Source of the DNA: Virgibacillus indicus
GTDB taxonomy: Bacteria; Bacillota; Bacilli; Bacillales; Amphibacillaceae
Assembly: GCF_002266285.1 (NCBI RefSeq)
Contig: NZ_NPMS01000001.1
Location: 620,001 to 684,000, forward strand
Direction of reading: 5' to 3'
Length of the DNA stretch: 64,000 bases
How positions within the stretch are numbered: position 1 is the first letter of the stretch; each line of letters starts with the position of its first letter. The position numbers were made by a program, and so were the translations under genes. Positions 44,468-53,390 of the stretch are shown here, one piece after another. Under the pieces are notes generated by a model. The model saw nothing but the letters and a program-made list of their open reading frames with translations. It did not search any database and was not told where the DNA came from.

Positions 44468-46099
44468 TTATTGAAGTTGCTTCACTGCTAGTTCCTTTAA
44501 TTTGAATTTCTGAATTTTACCACTTGCTGTCATTGGATATTCATCGATAAATTCAATGTACTTGGGAATTTTATATCTTGAAATATTTCCTTCACAAAAG
44601 TCTTTAATATCTTCGATGGTTGTTTGCTTATTTTCTTTTAAAATAATCCAGGCCATCACTTGTTCCCCGTATTTTTCGTCTGGTATGCCAATTACTTGAA
44701 CATCCAGCACATCTGGATGCTTGTATAAAAATTCCTCAATTTCTCTCGGGTAAATGTTTTCCCCACCTCGGATAATCATATCTTTCATTCTACCAGTGAT
44801 TTCAAGATAGCCATTTTCATACATCACAGCAAGATCACCGGTATGAAGCCATCCATCTGAATCGATTGCTTCATTCGTTGCTTCTGGGTTATTATAATAA
44901 CCTTTCATAACATGATAGCCTCGTGTCAGCAGTTCACCTGGAAGTCCCTGCTCCTGTTCCTCATTTGTTCCAGGCACTACTATCCTTACTTCCACATTCG
45001 GATGCGGCTTTCCTACTGTGCTAACTTTTAATTCGATCGGGTCATCTGTTGTCGTTTGTGTGATAACAGGTGATGACTCTGTTTGTCCATAGGCAATCGT
45101 AATTTCTCTTGCTCCCATTTTATTCATGACATTTGTCATTACTTCCATCGGACAGGTTGAGCCAGCCATGATCCCTGTTCTCAGATGGGACAAATCGAAT
45201 TCATCAAATCTTGGATGATTTAACTCGGCAATAAACATTGTCGGAACTCCATGTAGAGCTGTACACTTCTCTTCTGAAACTGCCTGCAGAACCTTTTCAG
45301 CATTAAATTGTTCTAAAATTACCATTGTTGTTCCCTTTGAAACCGCTGCAAGTACTGCGAGAACGCAGCCAAAACAATGGAAAAATGGTACTGGTATGCA
45401 TAATCTGTCTTCATATGTCAGCTTCATGCAATCAGCAATCTGATTTCCGTTATTTACAATATTATAATGTGAGAGCATTACACCTTTTGGAAATCCGGTA
45501 GTTCCAGAAGTATATTGCATATTTATAACATCATCATAATGCAGTGATTCTTTTCTTTCAGCAATTTCAGTTGAACTGATACAATTACCTTTTTCCATTA
45601 CTTCATTCCAGGTATAAGCATAAGGATAATCCTGATCACTGATAACGATTATATTTTTTAAATTAGGTAAAATCTCAGATTCCAAATTTCCCTTTTCACT
45701 ATGTTCCAGTTCGGGGCACACCTGCCTTAAGATATCCACATAGGATGTACCTTTATAGCTTTCTGCCATGATTAATGTTGTAGCTTCCGACTGTTTCAAC
45801 AGAAATTCCAATTCATTGGATTGATAACTCGTATTGACGGTCACAAGTACTGCACCCATTTTTCCGGTTGCAAACTGAGATGTCAGCCACTCAGGTTTAT
45901 TATCAGCCCATATAGCAACATTCTCACCCTTTTTTATACCTAAAGATATAAACCCTTTTGCAGCCTGGTTCACCATATCGTCAAATTCCTTATATGTTTT
46001 ACGTAAATTTAATTCCGGATAGATAACTGCTTCATGATCGGGATATAAATTCACCTGTTTTTCCAGCAATTCACCAACGGTTAAATTAATTAGAGACAT
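44468..46099 (-). CDS. yngI: AMP-forming acyl-CoA synthetase (YngI-like)
   Basis: 543 aa. The AMP-binding core motif MQYTSGTTGFPKGVMLSH is near residue 195, followed by YGQTESSPV, GWLHTGDLAV and the C-terminal Lys motif PMTASGKIQKFKL. It activates a carboxylic acid to its CoA thioester. Likely feeds the acyl-CoA dehydrogenase encoded next to it. The exact acid is unknown. Confidence 0.9.
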   Translation of the reverse strand: MSLINLTVGELLEKQVNLYPDHEAVIYPELNLRKTYKEFDDMVNQAAKGFISLGIKKGENVAIWADNKPEWLTSQFATGKMGAVLVTVNTSYQSNELEFLLKQSEATTLIMAESYKGTSYVDILRQVCPELEHSEKGNLESEILPNLKNIIVISDQDYPYAYTWNEVMEKGNCISSTEIAERKESLHYDDVINMQYTSGTTGFPKGVMLSHYNIVNNGNQIADCMKLTYEDRLCIPVPFFHCFGCVLAVLAAVSKGTTMVILEQFNAEKVLQAVSEEKCTALHGVPTMFIAELNHPRFDEFDLSHLRTGIMAGSTCPMEVMTNVMNKMGAREITIAYGQTESSPVITQTTTDDPIELKVSTVGKPHPNVEVRIVVPGTNEEQEQGLPGELLTRGYHVMKGYYNNPEATNEAIDSDGWLHTGDLAVMYENGYLEITGRMKDMIIRGGENIYPREIEEFLYKHPDVLDVQVIGIPDEKYGEQVMAWIILKENKQTTIEDIKDFCEGNISRYKIPKYIEFIDEYPMTASGKIQKFKLKELAVKQLQ

Positions 46100-46123
46100 G
46101 AACTCTCTCCTTTCTATACTAAT

Positions 46124-47266
46124 CTAGCAGCCTAGCTGTCTGGCAATTACAAGTCTCTGAATTTCCGACGTGCCTTCCCCTATTTCCAGCAGTTTTGCAT
46201 CACGCAAATATCGCTCTACCTCATATTCACGCATGTATCCATACCCTCCATGAATTTGAATTGCCTGATTTGCAGCCCGAAAAGCTGTTTCCGTGGCATA
46301 CAGCTTGGCATAGGCTGCCTCTTTACTGAAAGGTTTTTCATTATCCTTCAGCCATGCTGCCTTATGTATTATGTTTCTGGCAAGCTCGATTTCCATAGAC
46401 ATATCTGCAAGTTTAAATTGGATTGCCTGGAAACTGGAAATTAGTTTTCCAAATTGGGTTCTTTCTTTTGCATAGCTTAATGCTTTGTTCAGTGAGCCCT
46501 GAGCAATACCCAGCCCTAAAGCCGCAATGGAAATTCGTCCACCGTCCAAGGTGTAAAGAAATTGTTTAAACCCTTTTTCTTCGCTTCCCAGCAGGTTTTC
46601 TCTCGGTACTCGAACATTTTCTAAAAATATTTCGGCAGTATCCGAACCCCGGACCCCCATTTTGTCATAATTGCTGGTTATTTTTACACCTTCCGTATCG
46701 GTAGGAACAATGATGGCAGAGATAATATTTTTTCCTTTATCATTTTTACCGGTAACAGCAGTGACAATCACTGTTTTAGCAAAGCTTGCATTCGTGATAA
46801 AACATTTCTCACCATTAATGACATAGTCATCACCATCAATTACAGCTGTTGTCTTTGTTCCACCTGCATCTGAACCGGCATTTGGTTCTGTTAACCCAAA
46901 CGATCCCAATGCTTTTCCTTCTGCCAATGGAGTTAAGTATTTTTGCTTTTGTTCTTCCGTTCCGAAATAATAAATCGGACTTGCTCCAAGTGATACTGCA
47001 GCAGCATAGCTTAAGCCCGTACTTCCGCAGACACGGCCAATTTCTTCGACTGCTAATGCATACGATATTGTGTCGCCACCGGAACCTCCATATTCCTCAG
47101 GAAATGGAATACCCAATAATCCAAGCTCACCCATCTGTTTAAAAATATCAACAGGGAATTTTGCTTCTGTATCAATTTCGATAGCCCGGGGCTGTATTAC
47201 TTCATCGGCAAATTCTTTAACCATCTTTTTAATCATTTGCTGTTCTTTGGATAGTTCAAAATTCAT
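46124..47266 (-). CDS. yngJ: Acyl-CoA dehydrogenase (isovaleryl/short-branched type, YngJ-like)
   Basis: 380 aa from ATG 47266, preceded by AGGAGGAATAAC. A frame start at 47320 lacks this and would lie across the operator palindrome. FAD-binding signatures are [32 protein letters not shown] and the C-terminal [21 protein letters not shown] with catalytic-region residues. It introduces the alpha-beta double bond, passing electrons to ETF. First structural gene after the tetR regulator. Confidence 0.92.
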   Translation of the reverse strand: MNFELSKEQQMIKKMVKEFADEVIQPRAIEIDTEAKFPVDIFKQMGELGLLGIPFPEEYGGSGGDTISYALAVEEIGRVCGSTGLSYAAAVSLGASPIYYFGTEEQKQKYLTPLAEGKALGSFGLTEPNAGSDAGGTKTTAVIDGDDYVINGEKCFITNASFAKTVIVTAVTGKNDKGKNIISAIIVPTDTEGVKITSNYDKMGVRGSDTAEIFLENVRVPRENLLGSEEKGFKQFLYTLDGGRISIAALGLGIAQGSLNKALSYAKERTQFGKLISSFQAIQFKLADMSMEIELARNIIHKAAWLKDNEKPFSKEAAYAKLYATETAFRAANQAIQIHGGYGYMREYEVERYLRDAKLLEIGEGTSEIQRLVIARQLGC

Positions 47267-47291
47267 GTTATTCCTCCTGTAATTTAACATA

Positions 47292-47309
47292 AGACCGACT
47301 GGTTGGTCT
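47292..47309 (-). promoter_or_regulatory. Palindromic TetR-type operator upstream of yngJ
   Basis: AGACCGACTGGTTGGTCT is an 18-bp near-perfect palindrome with matches at 7 of 9 paired positions. It is 26 bp upstream of the yngJ ATG and 36 bp downstream of the tetR stop. Position and symmetry fit a binding site for the neighbouring TetR-family protein. Confidence 0.65.
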
Positions 47310-47345
47310 GTAGTGATCAAACAAACTACATTTTTTCGGGTAAAA

Positions 47346-47960
47346 TTACTTTAGTAAAATCTTCTCATAATTACTACTTGCGATTGTCTCTGTTTTTAAA
47401 ACTGCACGCAAAATTAAATCCACAAAAATATCTCCAATTTCCTCAATCGTTTTTGAGCCTGATTGCTGATACCATTTGTATGTCCAGTTAACCATGCCTA
47501 AAATAGCCATTGTCGTTATTTCCACTGGAAGATCACTTCGAAATTCCCCTCGTTCTCTGCCTTCATAGACGGCCTCATTAATAATCCGCTTAAATTGATC
47601 CCGCTTTTTTTTAATTAGCATTTCATAATCGGGTTTTAAATAGATATTTTCCTGATAAAATACCGAAATATGCGGTTTGTATAAGTCAAACACTTTTACA
47701 AAATCCTTAATGATCGTCTGAAGCTTTTCGGTGGGAGATTTATATGTTTCCGTCGCAATGGTGGCCTTCTTGAGCACGTATGTTATAAACGTATCGTGTA
47801 TGACGAAAAGCAATTCATCTTTGGAGGTGAAGTGGTGATAAAATCCTCCCTTAGACGTGCCAACATCTTTAACAATCTGATTAACTGTGACGCCATGAAA
47901 TCCATATTCTTCAAACAATAGCAAAGAAGACTGGATTATTTTTTGACGTAGATCCGTTAT
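47346..47960 (-). CDS. TetR/AcrR family transcriptional regulator with apparent ATA start
   Basis: About 204 aa if it begins at the ATA codon at 47960, which follows the strong ribosome binding site AAAGGAGGGG (47963-47972). The first standard codon is a TTG at 47924, which would remove half of the first HTH helix ([20 protein letters not shown]). The DNA-binding region is [28 protein letters not shown], and the C-terminal ligand domain is helical. It probably represses the acyl-CoA operon. In-frame ACG at 47957 is another possible start. Confidence 0.82.
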   Translation of the reverse strand: MTDLRQKIIQSSLLLFEEYGFHGVTVNQIVKDVGTSKGGFYHHFTSKDELLFVIHDTFITYVLKKATIATETYKSPTEKLQTIIKDFVKVFDLYKPHISVFYQENIYLKPDYEMLIKKKRDQFKRIINEAVYEGRERGEFRSDLPVEITTMAILGMVNWTYKWYQQSGSKTIEEIGDIFVDLILRAVLKTETIASSNYEKILLK

Positions 47961-48007
47961 AACCCCTCCTTTACAAATTTAATATAACCTTATCATACTT
48001 ATTTGAA

Positions 48008-48036
48008 AATATAAAGCGCTTTCATAAATATTTCAA
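48008..48036 (-). promoter_or_regulatory. Sigma-A promoter with embedded cre-like site ahead of tetR operon
   Basis: On the minus strand TTGAAA (48036-48031), a 17-bp spacer and TATATT (48013-48008) make a good sigma-A promoter. TGAAAGCGCTTTAT (48024-48011) spans the spacer and -10 and matches the palindromic cre core at 12 of 14 positions. This suggests CcpA repression of the operon on preferred sugars. It is about 50 bp upstream of the tetR start. Confidence 0.7.
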
Positions 48037-48042
48037 AGGAGA

Positions 48043-48066
48043 GGCTGTCCCTTGATTGAGACAGCC
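48043..48066 (-). terminator. Hairpin after parC
   Basis: GGCTGTC / GACAGCC (48043-48049 with 48060-48066), 8 bp past the parC stop. The T tract is weak. Confidence 0.6.
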
Positions 48067-48074
48067 CCATTCAA

Positions 48075-50525
48075 TCAGCCTTCATTGTTATCAAACGGTT
48101 TCTGATAACTTGCTTCTTTCCAGGCTTCCGTAACTTCACCTTGATTATCTGTATCAATTACGAATGATCCATTACTGTAACGATCACTTAAAGACAATTC
48201 AAGCGGAAAAATACTGTGCTGTTTTCCATTTGCTGTTTGAAAACATAATGTATCATTTTCATTGATTACAAAAAACCCTCTAATTCTGTGTGGTTTGCTC
48301 TTCAATTCCCGCAGCATGATTAACCCACGTTTTGCACGAGTTGTTTTTTCAAACTCTTTTAATTTCATTCGTTTACATGCACCGCGTTGTGTAAGAACTA
48401 CAATGGAAGGTTCTGTCAAGTCATCGAAAATCTGACCATTGACAACATGTTCTCCTTCTTTAAGCTGTATCGCCTTCACACCGGCAGCACGCTGGCCAAC
48501 AATAGAAACTTCAGATTCATGATACCACAGACCATAGCCTTTATTGGATGCAACAAATACATCACAGTGACCATTTGTCTGATAAACATTTACAACCTCA
48601 TCATCTTTTTTCAGATTCAAAGCAATCAGAGCTTTGGAATATCTTTGTGCATTATACAGCTTTAATTCGCTTCGTTTTACCATGCCATTCTTTGTAAAGA
48701 ATACCAGATAGTTATTTTCCTCAAAATCTCGTACTGGAATACATTGTATGATTCTTTCATCCTTATCGATTGAAACAAAATTGGATATATGCTGTCCAAT
48801 ATCCTTCCAGCGGATATCCGGCAATTCATGTACAGGAAAATGTAAATACTTTCCTTTATTTGTAAACAGCAGAAGTTTATCGGTTGTATTTAATTCCACT
48901 AAACCGGCTAGATGATCTTCATCTTTAATGGCAAATCCCTCACCATTGGATGCACCATAGGAACGCAGACTTGTTCTCTTGACGTAACCATCTCTAGTGA
49001 CGGAAACAAGCACATCCTCGCTGGCTACAGTTACTTCAATATCAATTGTGAGTTCTTCTATCTTATCTTCAATTAAAGTTCTTCGCTTGTCCGCAAAGTC
49101 TTTCCTGATTTTCTTAAGCTCTTTTTTAATCGTCTGAAAAAGTTTCTTTTCACTTGCCAAAATTGCCTCAAGTTCAGAAATTCTTTTTAATAATTCTTTA
49201 GACTCCTCTTCAAGAGTAGTAACATCTGTATTCGTCAATCTGTACAGCTGCAGCATTACAATTGCTTCCGCCTGCGCTTCTGAGAAATCATATTTGGCAA
49301 TGATCTGTTTTTTTGCATCCTGTTTGTCTTTTGAAGCACGAATTGTAGCAATCAATTCATCCAATATCGAGATAGCTTTTATCAGCCCCTCAACAATATG
49401 CGCCCTATCTTTTGCTTTCTTTAAATCAAAAATTGTCCTTCTTGTAACAACTTCTTTTTGGTGTGAAATGTAGGCATCAAGCATCTGTGGCAGAGATAAT
49501 AATTTCGGTGTTTTATCTTGGATGGCAACCATATTGAAATTATAGGTAACCTGTAAATCCGTATTTTTGTATAAATAATTCAGCACACCTTCACTATTTA
49601 CCTCTTTTTTAAGTTCAACTACCACCCTAAGTCCGGTACGGTCTGTTTCATCACGAACTTCAGCAATGCCTTCCACTTTACGGTCAATCCGGAGTTCATC
49701 CATCTTCTTGACCATATTAGCTTTATTCACTTCATAAGGAATTTCATCAATTACAATCTGTTCTCGGTTACCGCGAATTTCTTCTATTTTTGCCCGGCCT
49801 CGGACAATTACTTTTCCTTTTCCTGTTTCATATGCCTTACTTATCCCGTCAATCCCCTGAATAATTCCACCAGTAGGGAAATCAGGTCCTTTTATGACTG
49901 TCAGAAGCTCGTCCACCGTAACCTCTGGCTTATCAATTTTCATAATAACAGCATCTATAACTTCGGCCAGGTTATGTGGTGGAATATCTGTAGCATAGCC
50001 TGCTGAAATACCAGTAGAACCATTTACTAAAAGATTTGGATACTTTGCAGGGAGAACTACAGGCTCCACGTCTGATTCATCAAAATTAGGTATAAAATCA
50101 ACAGTTTCCTTATCAATGTCGTACAGCAGCTCCGAAGAAATACTGGAGAGGCGAGCCTCAGTATACCTCATGGCCGCAGCAGGATCGCCATCAATACTCC
50201 CGTTGTTTCCATGCATTTCTATCAGCACGTTGCGCATTTTCCACTCCTGGCTTAAACGAACCATTGCTTCATACACTGATGAATCACCATGTGGATGATA
50301 ATTACCTATAACGTTACCTACTGTTTTTGCAGATTTACGGAACATTTTATCATGTGTATTTTTCTCTCGATACATTGCATATAATATTCTTCTCTGAACG
50401 GGCTTTAACCCATCTCTTGCATCTGGCAATGCTCTATCCTGTATTATATATTTACTGTACCTTCCAAATCTGTCTCCCATTACTTCCTCTAATGGAAGAT
50501 CTAAATAGGCTTCTGGCTGTGACAA
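48075..50525 (-). CDS. parC: DNA topoisomerase IV subunit A
   Basis: 816 aa. DNA breakage-reunion subunit that decatenates chromosomes with ParE. The catalytic Tyr is in AAMRYTEARLS near residue 120. The quinolone-determining region reads YHPHGDSSVYEAMVR, with Ser and Glu at the usual resistance positions, that is, wild type. The C-terminal half carries the six beta-pinwheel repeats. It is 46 bp downstream of parE, in the same direction. Confidence 0.96.
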   Translation of the reverse strand: MSQPEAYLDLPLEEVMGDRFGRYSKYIIQDRALPDARDGLKPVQRRILYAMYREKNTHDKMFRKSAKTVGNVIGNYHPHGDSSVYEAMVRLSQEWKMRNVLIEMHGNNGSIDGDPAAAMRYTEARLSSISSELLYDIDKETVDFIPNFDESDVEPVVLPAKYPNLLVNGSTGISAGYATDIPPHNLAEVIDAVIMKIDKPEVTVDELLTVIKGPDFPTGGIIQGIDGISKAYETGKGKVIVRGRAKIEEIRGNREQIVIDEIPYEVNKANMVKKMDELRIDRKVEGIAEVRDETDRTGLRVVVELKKEVNSEGVLNYLYKNTDLQVTYNFNMVAIQDKTPKLLSLPQMLDAYISHQKEVVTRRTIFDLKKAKDRAHIVEGLIKAISILDELIATIRASKDKQDAKKQIIAKYDFSEAQAEAIVMLQLYRLTNTDVTTLEEESKELLKRISELEAILASEKKLFQTIKKELKKIRKDFADKRRTLIEDKIEELTIDIEVTVASEDVLVSVTRDGYVKRTSLRSYGASNGEGFAIKDEDHLAGLVELNTTDKLLLFTNKGKYLHFPVHELPDIRWKDIGQHISNFVSIDKDERIIQCIPVRDFEENNYLVFFTKNGMVKRSELKLYNAQRYSKALIALNLKKDDEVVNVYQTNGHCDVFVASNKGYGLWYHESEVSIVGQRAAGVKAIQLKEGEHVVNGQIFDDLTEPSIVVLTQRGACKRMKLKEFEKTTRAKRGLIMLRELKSKPHRIRGFFVINENDTLCFQTANGKQHSIFPLELSLSDRYSNGSFVIDTDNQGEVTEAWKEASYQKPFDNNEG

Positions 50526-50571
50526 ACCAACCCCCCCTTAGTATAAAAATTCTTTATTTTTTCTCTTAACA

Positions 50572-52524
50572 TTAAGTATGAATATTTTCGTTATCGAGAA
50601 TATTGTCATCCTCTTCCATACTGAATCTGACATTGCCTTCAATCCATTTCCTTCTCGGTTCTACCTTATCACCCATAAGTGTTGTTACTCTTCGTTCAGC
50701 TCTTGCAAGATCCTCGATTGTTACACGAATCAATGTGCGTGTCTCAGGGTTCATGGTAGTTTCCCATAATTGATCGGCATTCATTTCACCAAGACCTTTG
50801 TAACGCTGGATGGTGTAGCCATTTTTAAATTCCTTCACCGCTTTTTTCATTTCTTCTTCTTCCCAGGCATACACAATCTTTTCATTCTTTCCTTTACCTT
50901 TGGAAATTTTAAATAGCGGCGGCAATGCAATAAATATCTTTCCTGCTTCAACCAGTGAGCGCATATAACGATAGAAAAATGTTAGCAGTAACACCTGAAT
51001 ATGAGCACCATCTGTATCCGCATCTGTCATAATAATTATTTTATCGTAATTTATATCCTCCAGGTCGAAATCGCCTCCGACACCCGCGCCAATCGTATGA
51101 ATTATTGTAGAAATTTCCTCGTTTTTAAAAATATCCTGTATCTTGGCCTTTTCAGTATTGATTACCTTTCCTCTTAAAGGAAGTACAGCCTGGAATTTAC
51201 GGTCCCTTCCCTGCTTGGCGGAACCACCGGCTGAATCACCTTCAACCAGATATAACTCGTTTCTTTTTGGGTTTCTCGATTGTGCGGGTGTTAATTTCCC
51301 GCTGAGCATCGTATCTTTTCTTCGCTTTTTCTTTCCAGTTCTTGCTTCCTCACGTGCTTTTCTTGCAGCTTCACGCGCTTCCTTTGCTTTCACTGCTTTT
51401 TTTATTAGTAAACCTGAGATATCAGGATTTTCCTCCAGAAAATAAGATAGCTTTTCAGAAATAACTGCATCCACTGCTGAACGTGCTTCGGATGTTCCAA
51501 GCTTACCTTTCGTCTGACCTTCGAATTGCAGCATTTCCTCAGGAATACGGACAGAGATAATTGCTGTAAGGCCTTCTCGAATATCCGTACCTTCAAGGTT
51601 TTTATCCTTTTCTTTCAGCAGCGCGATTCTTCTTGCATATTCATTAAATGTTCTTGTTATTGCGGTCCTAGCTCCTGACTCATGTGTTCCACCATCCCTT
51701 GTACGAACATGGTTTACAAAGGACAGCATGCTTTCAGAAAAACCATCGTTAAATTGGAAAGCAAAATCCACTTCAATTTGCTGCTGTTCGCCCTCAAACG
51801 AAACAACCGGATGCAAGCCATCTTTTTCTTCATTTAAATAATTTACAAATGACTCAAGTCCATCGGGATATTCATACACTTCTTTTTCAACTGTACGTTT
51901 ATCATCCAGTTGAATCTTTAATCCTTTTAATAAAAATGCAGATTCTCTAAGCCGCTCGGACAATATTTCAAAGTTATATACAATTGATGAAAAAATAGCC
52001 GGGTCGGGTTTAAAGTGAATAACCGTTCCTTTCTTTTTGGTTGCTCCTTTCAATTCAAGCGTTCCCACTGGTTTGCCTCCGTCTGCAAACCTTTGAATAT
52101 AGGTCTGACCATCCCGATAGATGGTAACGTCCATCCACTCAGATAATGCGTTTACTACGGATGCCCCTACCCCGTGCAAGCCGCCACTGGTTTTATAGCC
52201 ACCCTGTCCAAATTTTCCTCCGGCATGGAGCACGGTGAAAATTACTTCTATTGTCGATTTCCCGGAACTGTGCATCCCGGTAGGTATTCCTCTGCCGCTG
52301 TCTTCTACCGAAATACTGTTATCTTTATGTATGATTACTTTAATAACATTACCATATCCCGCCAGTGCTTCATCCACTGCATTATCAACAATCTCAAATA
52401 CCAAATGATGCAGTCCGCGCAGATCTGTACTGCCTATATACATACCGGGTCTTTTTCTTACTGCTTCAAGGCCCTCTAATACTTGGATGGAATCATCTGT
52501 ATACTGTGTTGTTTGATTTGCCAA
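50572..52524 (-). CDS. parE: DNA topoisomerase IV subunit B
   Basis: 650 aa from TTG 52524, placed 11 bp after AAAGGAG. The GTG at 52545 would sit only a few bases from that site. GHKL ATPase motifs are EIVDNAVDEALAGYG, VEDSGRGIPTG and TSGGLHGVGASVVNALS. The Toprim domain has EGDSAGGSAKQGRDR and MTDADTDGAHI. RYKGLGEMN follows. It powers strand passage by ParC. Confidence 0.95.
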   Translation of the reverse strand: MANQTTQYTDDSIQVLEGLEAVRKRPGMYIGSTDLRGLHHLVFEIVDNAVDEALAGYGNVIKVIIHKDNSISVEDSGRGIPTGMHSSGKSTIEVIFTVLHAGGKFGQGGYKTSGGLHGVGASVVNALSEWMDVTIYRDGQTYIQRFADGGKPVGTLELKGATKKKGTVIHFKPDPAIFSSIVYNFEILSERLRESAFLLKGLKIQLDDKRTVEKEVYEYPDGLESFVNYLNEEKDGLHPVVSFEGEQQQIEVDFAFQFNDGFSESMLSFVNHVRTRDGGTHESGARTAITRTFNEYARRIALLKEKDKNLEGTDIREGLTAIISVRIPEEMLQFEGQTKGKLGTSEARSAVDAVISEKLSYFLEENPDISGLLIKKAVKAKEAREAARKAREEARTGKKKRRKDTMLSGKLTPAQSRNPKRNELYLVEGDSAGGSAKQGRDRKFQAVLPLRGKVINTEKAKIQDIFKNEEISTIIHTIGAGVGGDFDLEDINYDKIIIMTDADTDGAHIQVLLLTFFYRYMRSLVEAGKIFIALPPLFKISKGKGKNEKIVYAWEEEEMKKAVKEFKNGYTIQRYKGLGEMNADQLWETTMNPETRTLIRVTIEDLARAERRVTTLMGDKVEPRRKWIEGNVRFSMEEDDNILDNENIHT

Positions 52525-52713
52525 AACAACATCTTCTCCTTTCACTTACATAACAGCCTTCTAAATTTCTCATTAATATTATATTAGAACGAACGTTTGA
52601 TTATTGCAATCCAAACTATCCTGGAAAACTATCTTAACACATGCTATCTAAGTATATATAATTACAATCTTATTGTATAGCCTGGATAAAGACTAGGTTA
52701 GATGGGACACAGA

Positions 52714-52741
52714 AAAGGATGACAACACAGTGTCACCCTTT
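52714..52741 (-). terminator. Hairpin upstream of parE, possible terminator for the yneT transcript
   Basis: AAAGGATGACA (52714-52724) pairs with TGTCACCCTTT (52731-52741) with one mismatch, followed by TTTTCT on the minus strand. Confidence 0.45.
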
Positions 52742-52802
52742 ATCAAGAGTAATGAAAGTATAAATTTTTGCTGCAATTAGTTTTTTGACATAAACAGCCA
52801 CG

Positions 52803-52945
52803 TCCAGCTCCAGCGCCCAGCGACTAGCGAGACTTCCCTCACCTCCGTACGATAAGTCAACATCGGCTCCCTACGGTCACCGTGTTTCCTTTATCTCCTA
52901 CGGCTCAGTCCAGTCCGTACGTCGCTGAACGGGCGCTTACGCTTT
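52803..52945. repeat. GC-richer intergenic repeat element with complementary ends
   Basis: This stretch is clearly richer in G+C than its surroundings. It begins with CCAGCTCCAGCGCCCAGCGAC and ends with GTCGCTGAACGGGCGCTTAC. GCGCCC-AGCGAC (52813-52824) is the reverse complement of GTCGCT / GGGCGC (52921-52926 and 52931-52936), so the element can fold back on itself. I recall closely similar multi-copy elements between genes in Bacillaceae genomes. It contains no ORF. Confidence 0.65.
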
Positions 52946-52959
52946 TGCTTCAAAGATAA

Positions 52960-53376
52960 TTATTTCACTAATACAGCATGTACAACCTTAATACATAGAT
53001 CCATTATAACAGTGAAATCACGTTCTTTTAAATAGTCATAAGCTTCCTGATTTACAATGCCCTGCTGCGCCCAAAAAATTCGGCAATCTGTTTGTGCAGC
53101 TTCTTTTGCGATTTCCGGTAAAAATTCCGGTCGTCTGAAAACATTAATTATATCAAATTTTTCAGGAACATCCGCTAGTGCGGCATAGGCTTTTTCCCCT
53201 AAGACTTCATCAATTGTTGGATTCACGGGAATTATTTTATAGCCATTAGCCTGCATTATCTTTGCTATTTGATAGGATGTTCGTTCAGGATTAGCAGAAA
53301 GTCCAACAACAGCAATCGTTTTCGAGGTTTCCAGTACTTCTTTAAGCTTCTCATTTGATGGGTTTTCCCATGTCAT
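52960..53376 (-). CDS. yneT: CoA-binding protein (YneT/YccU family)
   Basis: 138 aa. Rossmann-like CoA-binding domain: TIAVVGLSANPERTSYQIAKIMQANGYKIIPVNP, then EKAYAALADVPEKFDIINVFR and IFWAQQGIVNQEAYDYL. Function is not established in the family. B. subtilis yneT sits beside yneS (plsY) and parEC, which supports the name. It lies 14 bp downstream of the OpuC-type fusion gene. Confidence 0.88.
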   Translation of the reverse strand: MTWENPSNEKLKEVLETSKTIAVVGLSANPERTSYQIAKIMQANGYKIIPVNPTIDEVLGEKAYAALADVPEKFDIINVFRRPEFLPEIAKEAAQTDCRIFWAQQGIVNQEAYDYLKERDFTVIMDLCIKVVHAVLVK

Positions 53377-53390
53377 TTCGAATAGCCTCC

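Noticed and set aside
50116..50400. Checked ParC for quinolone-resistance substitutions
   Set aside because: The resistance-determining stretch has the usual Ser and Glu, so nothing unusual.
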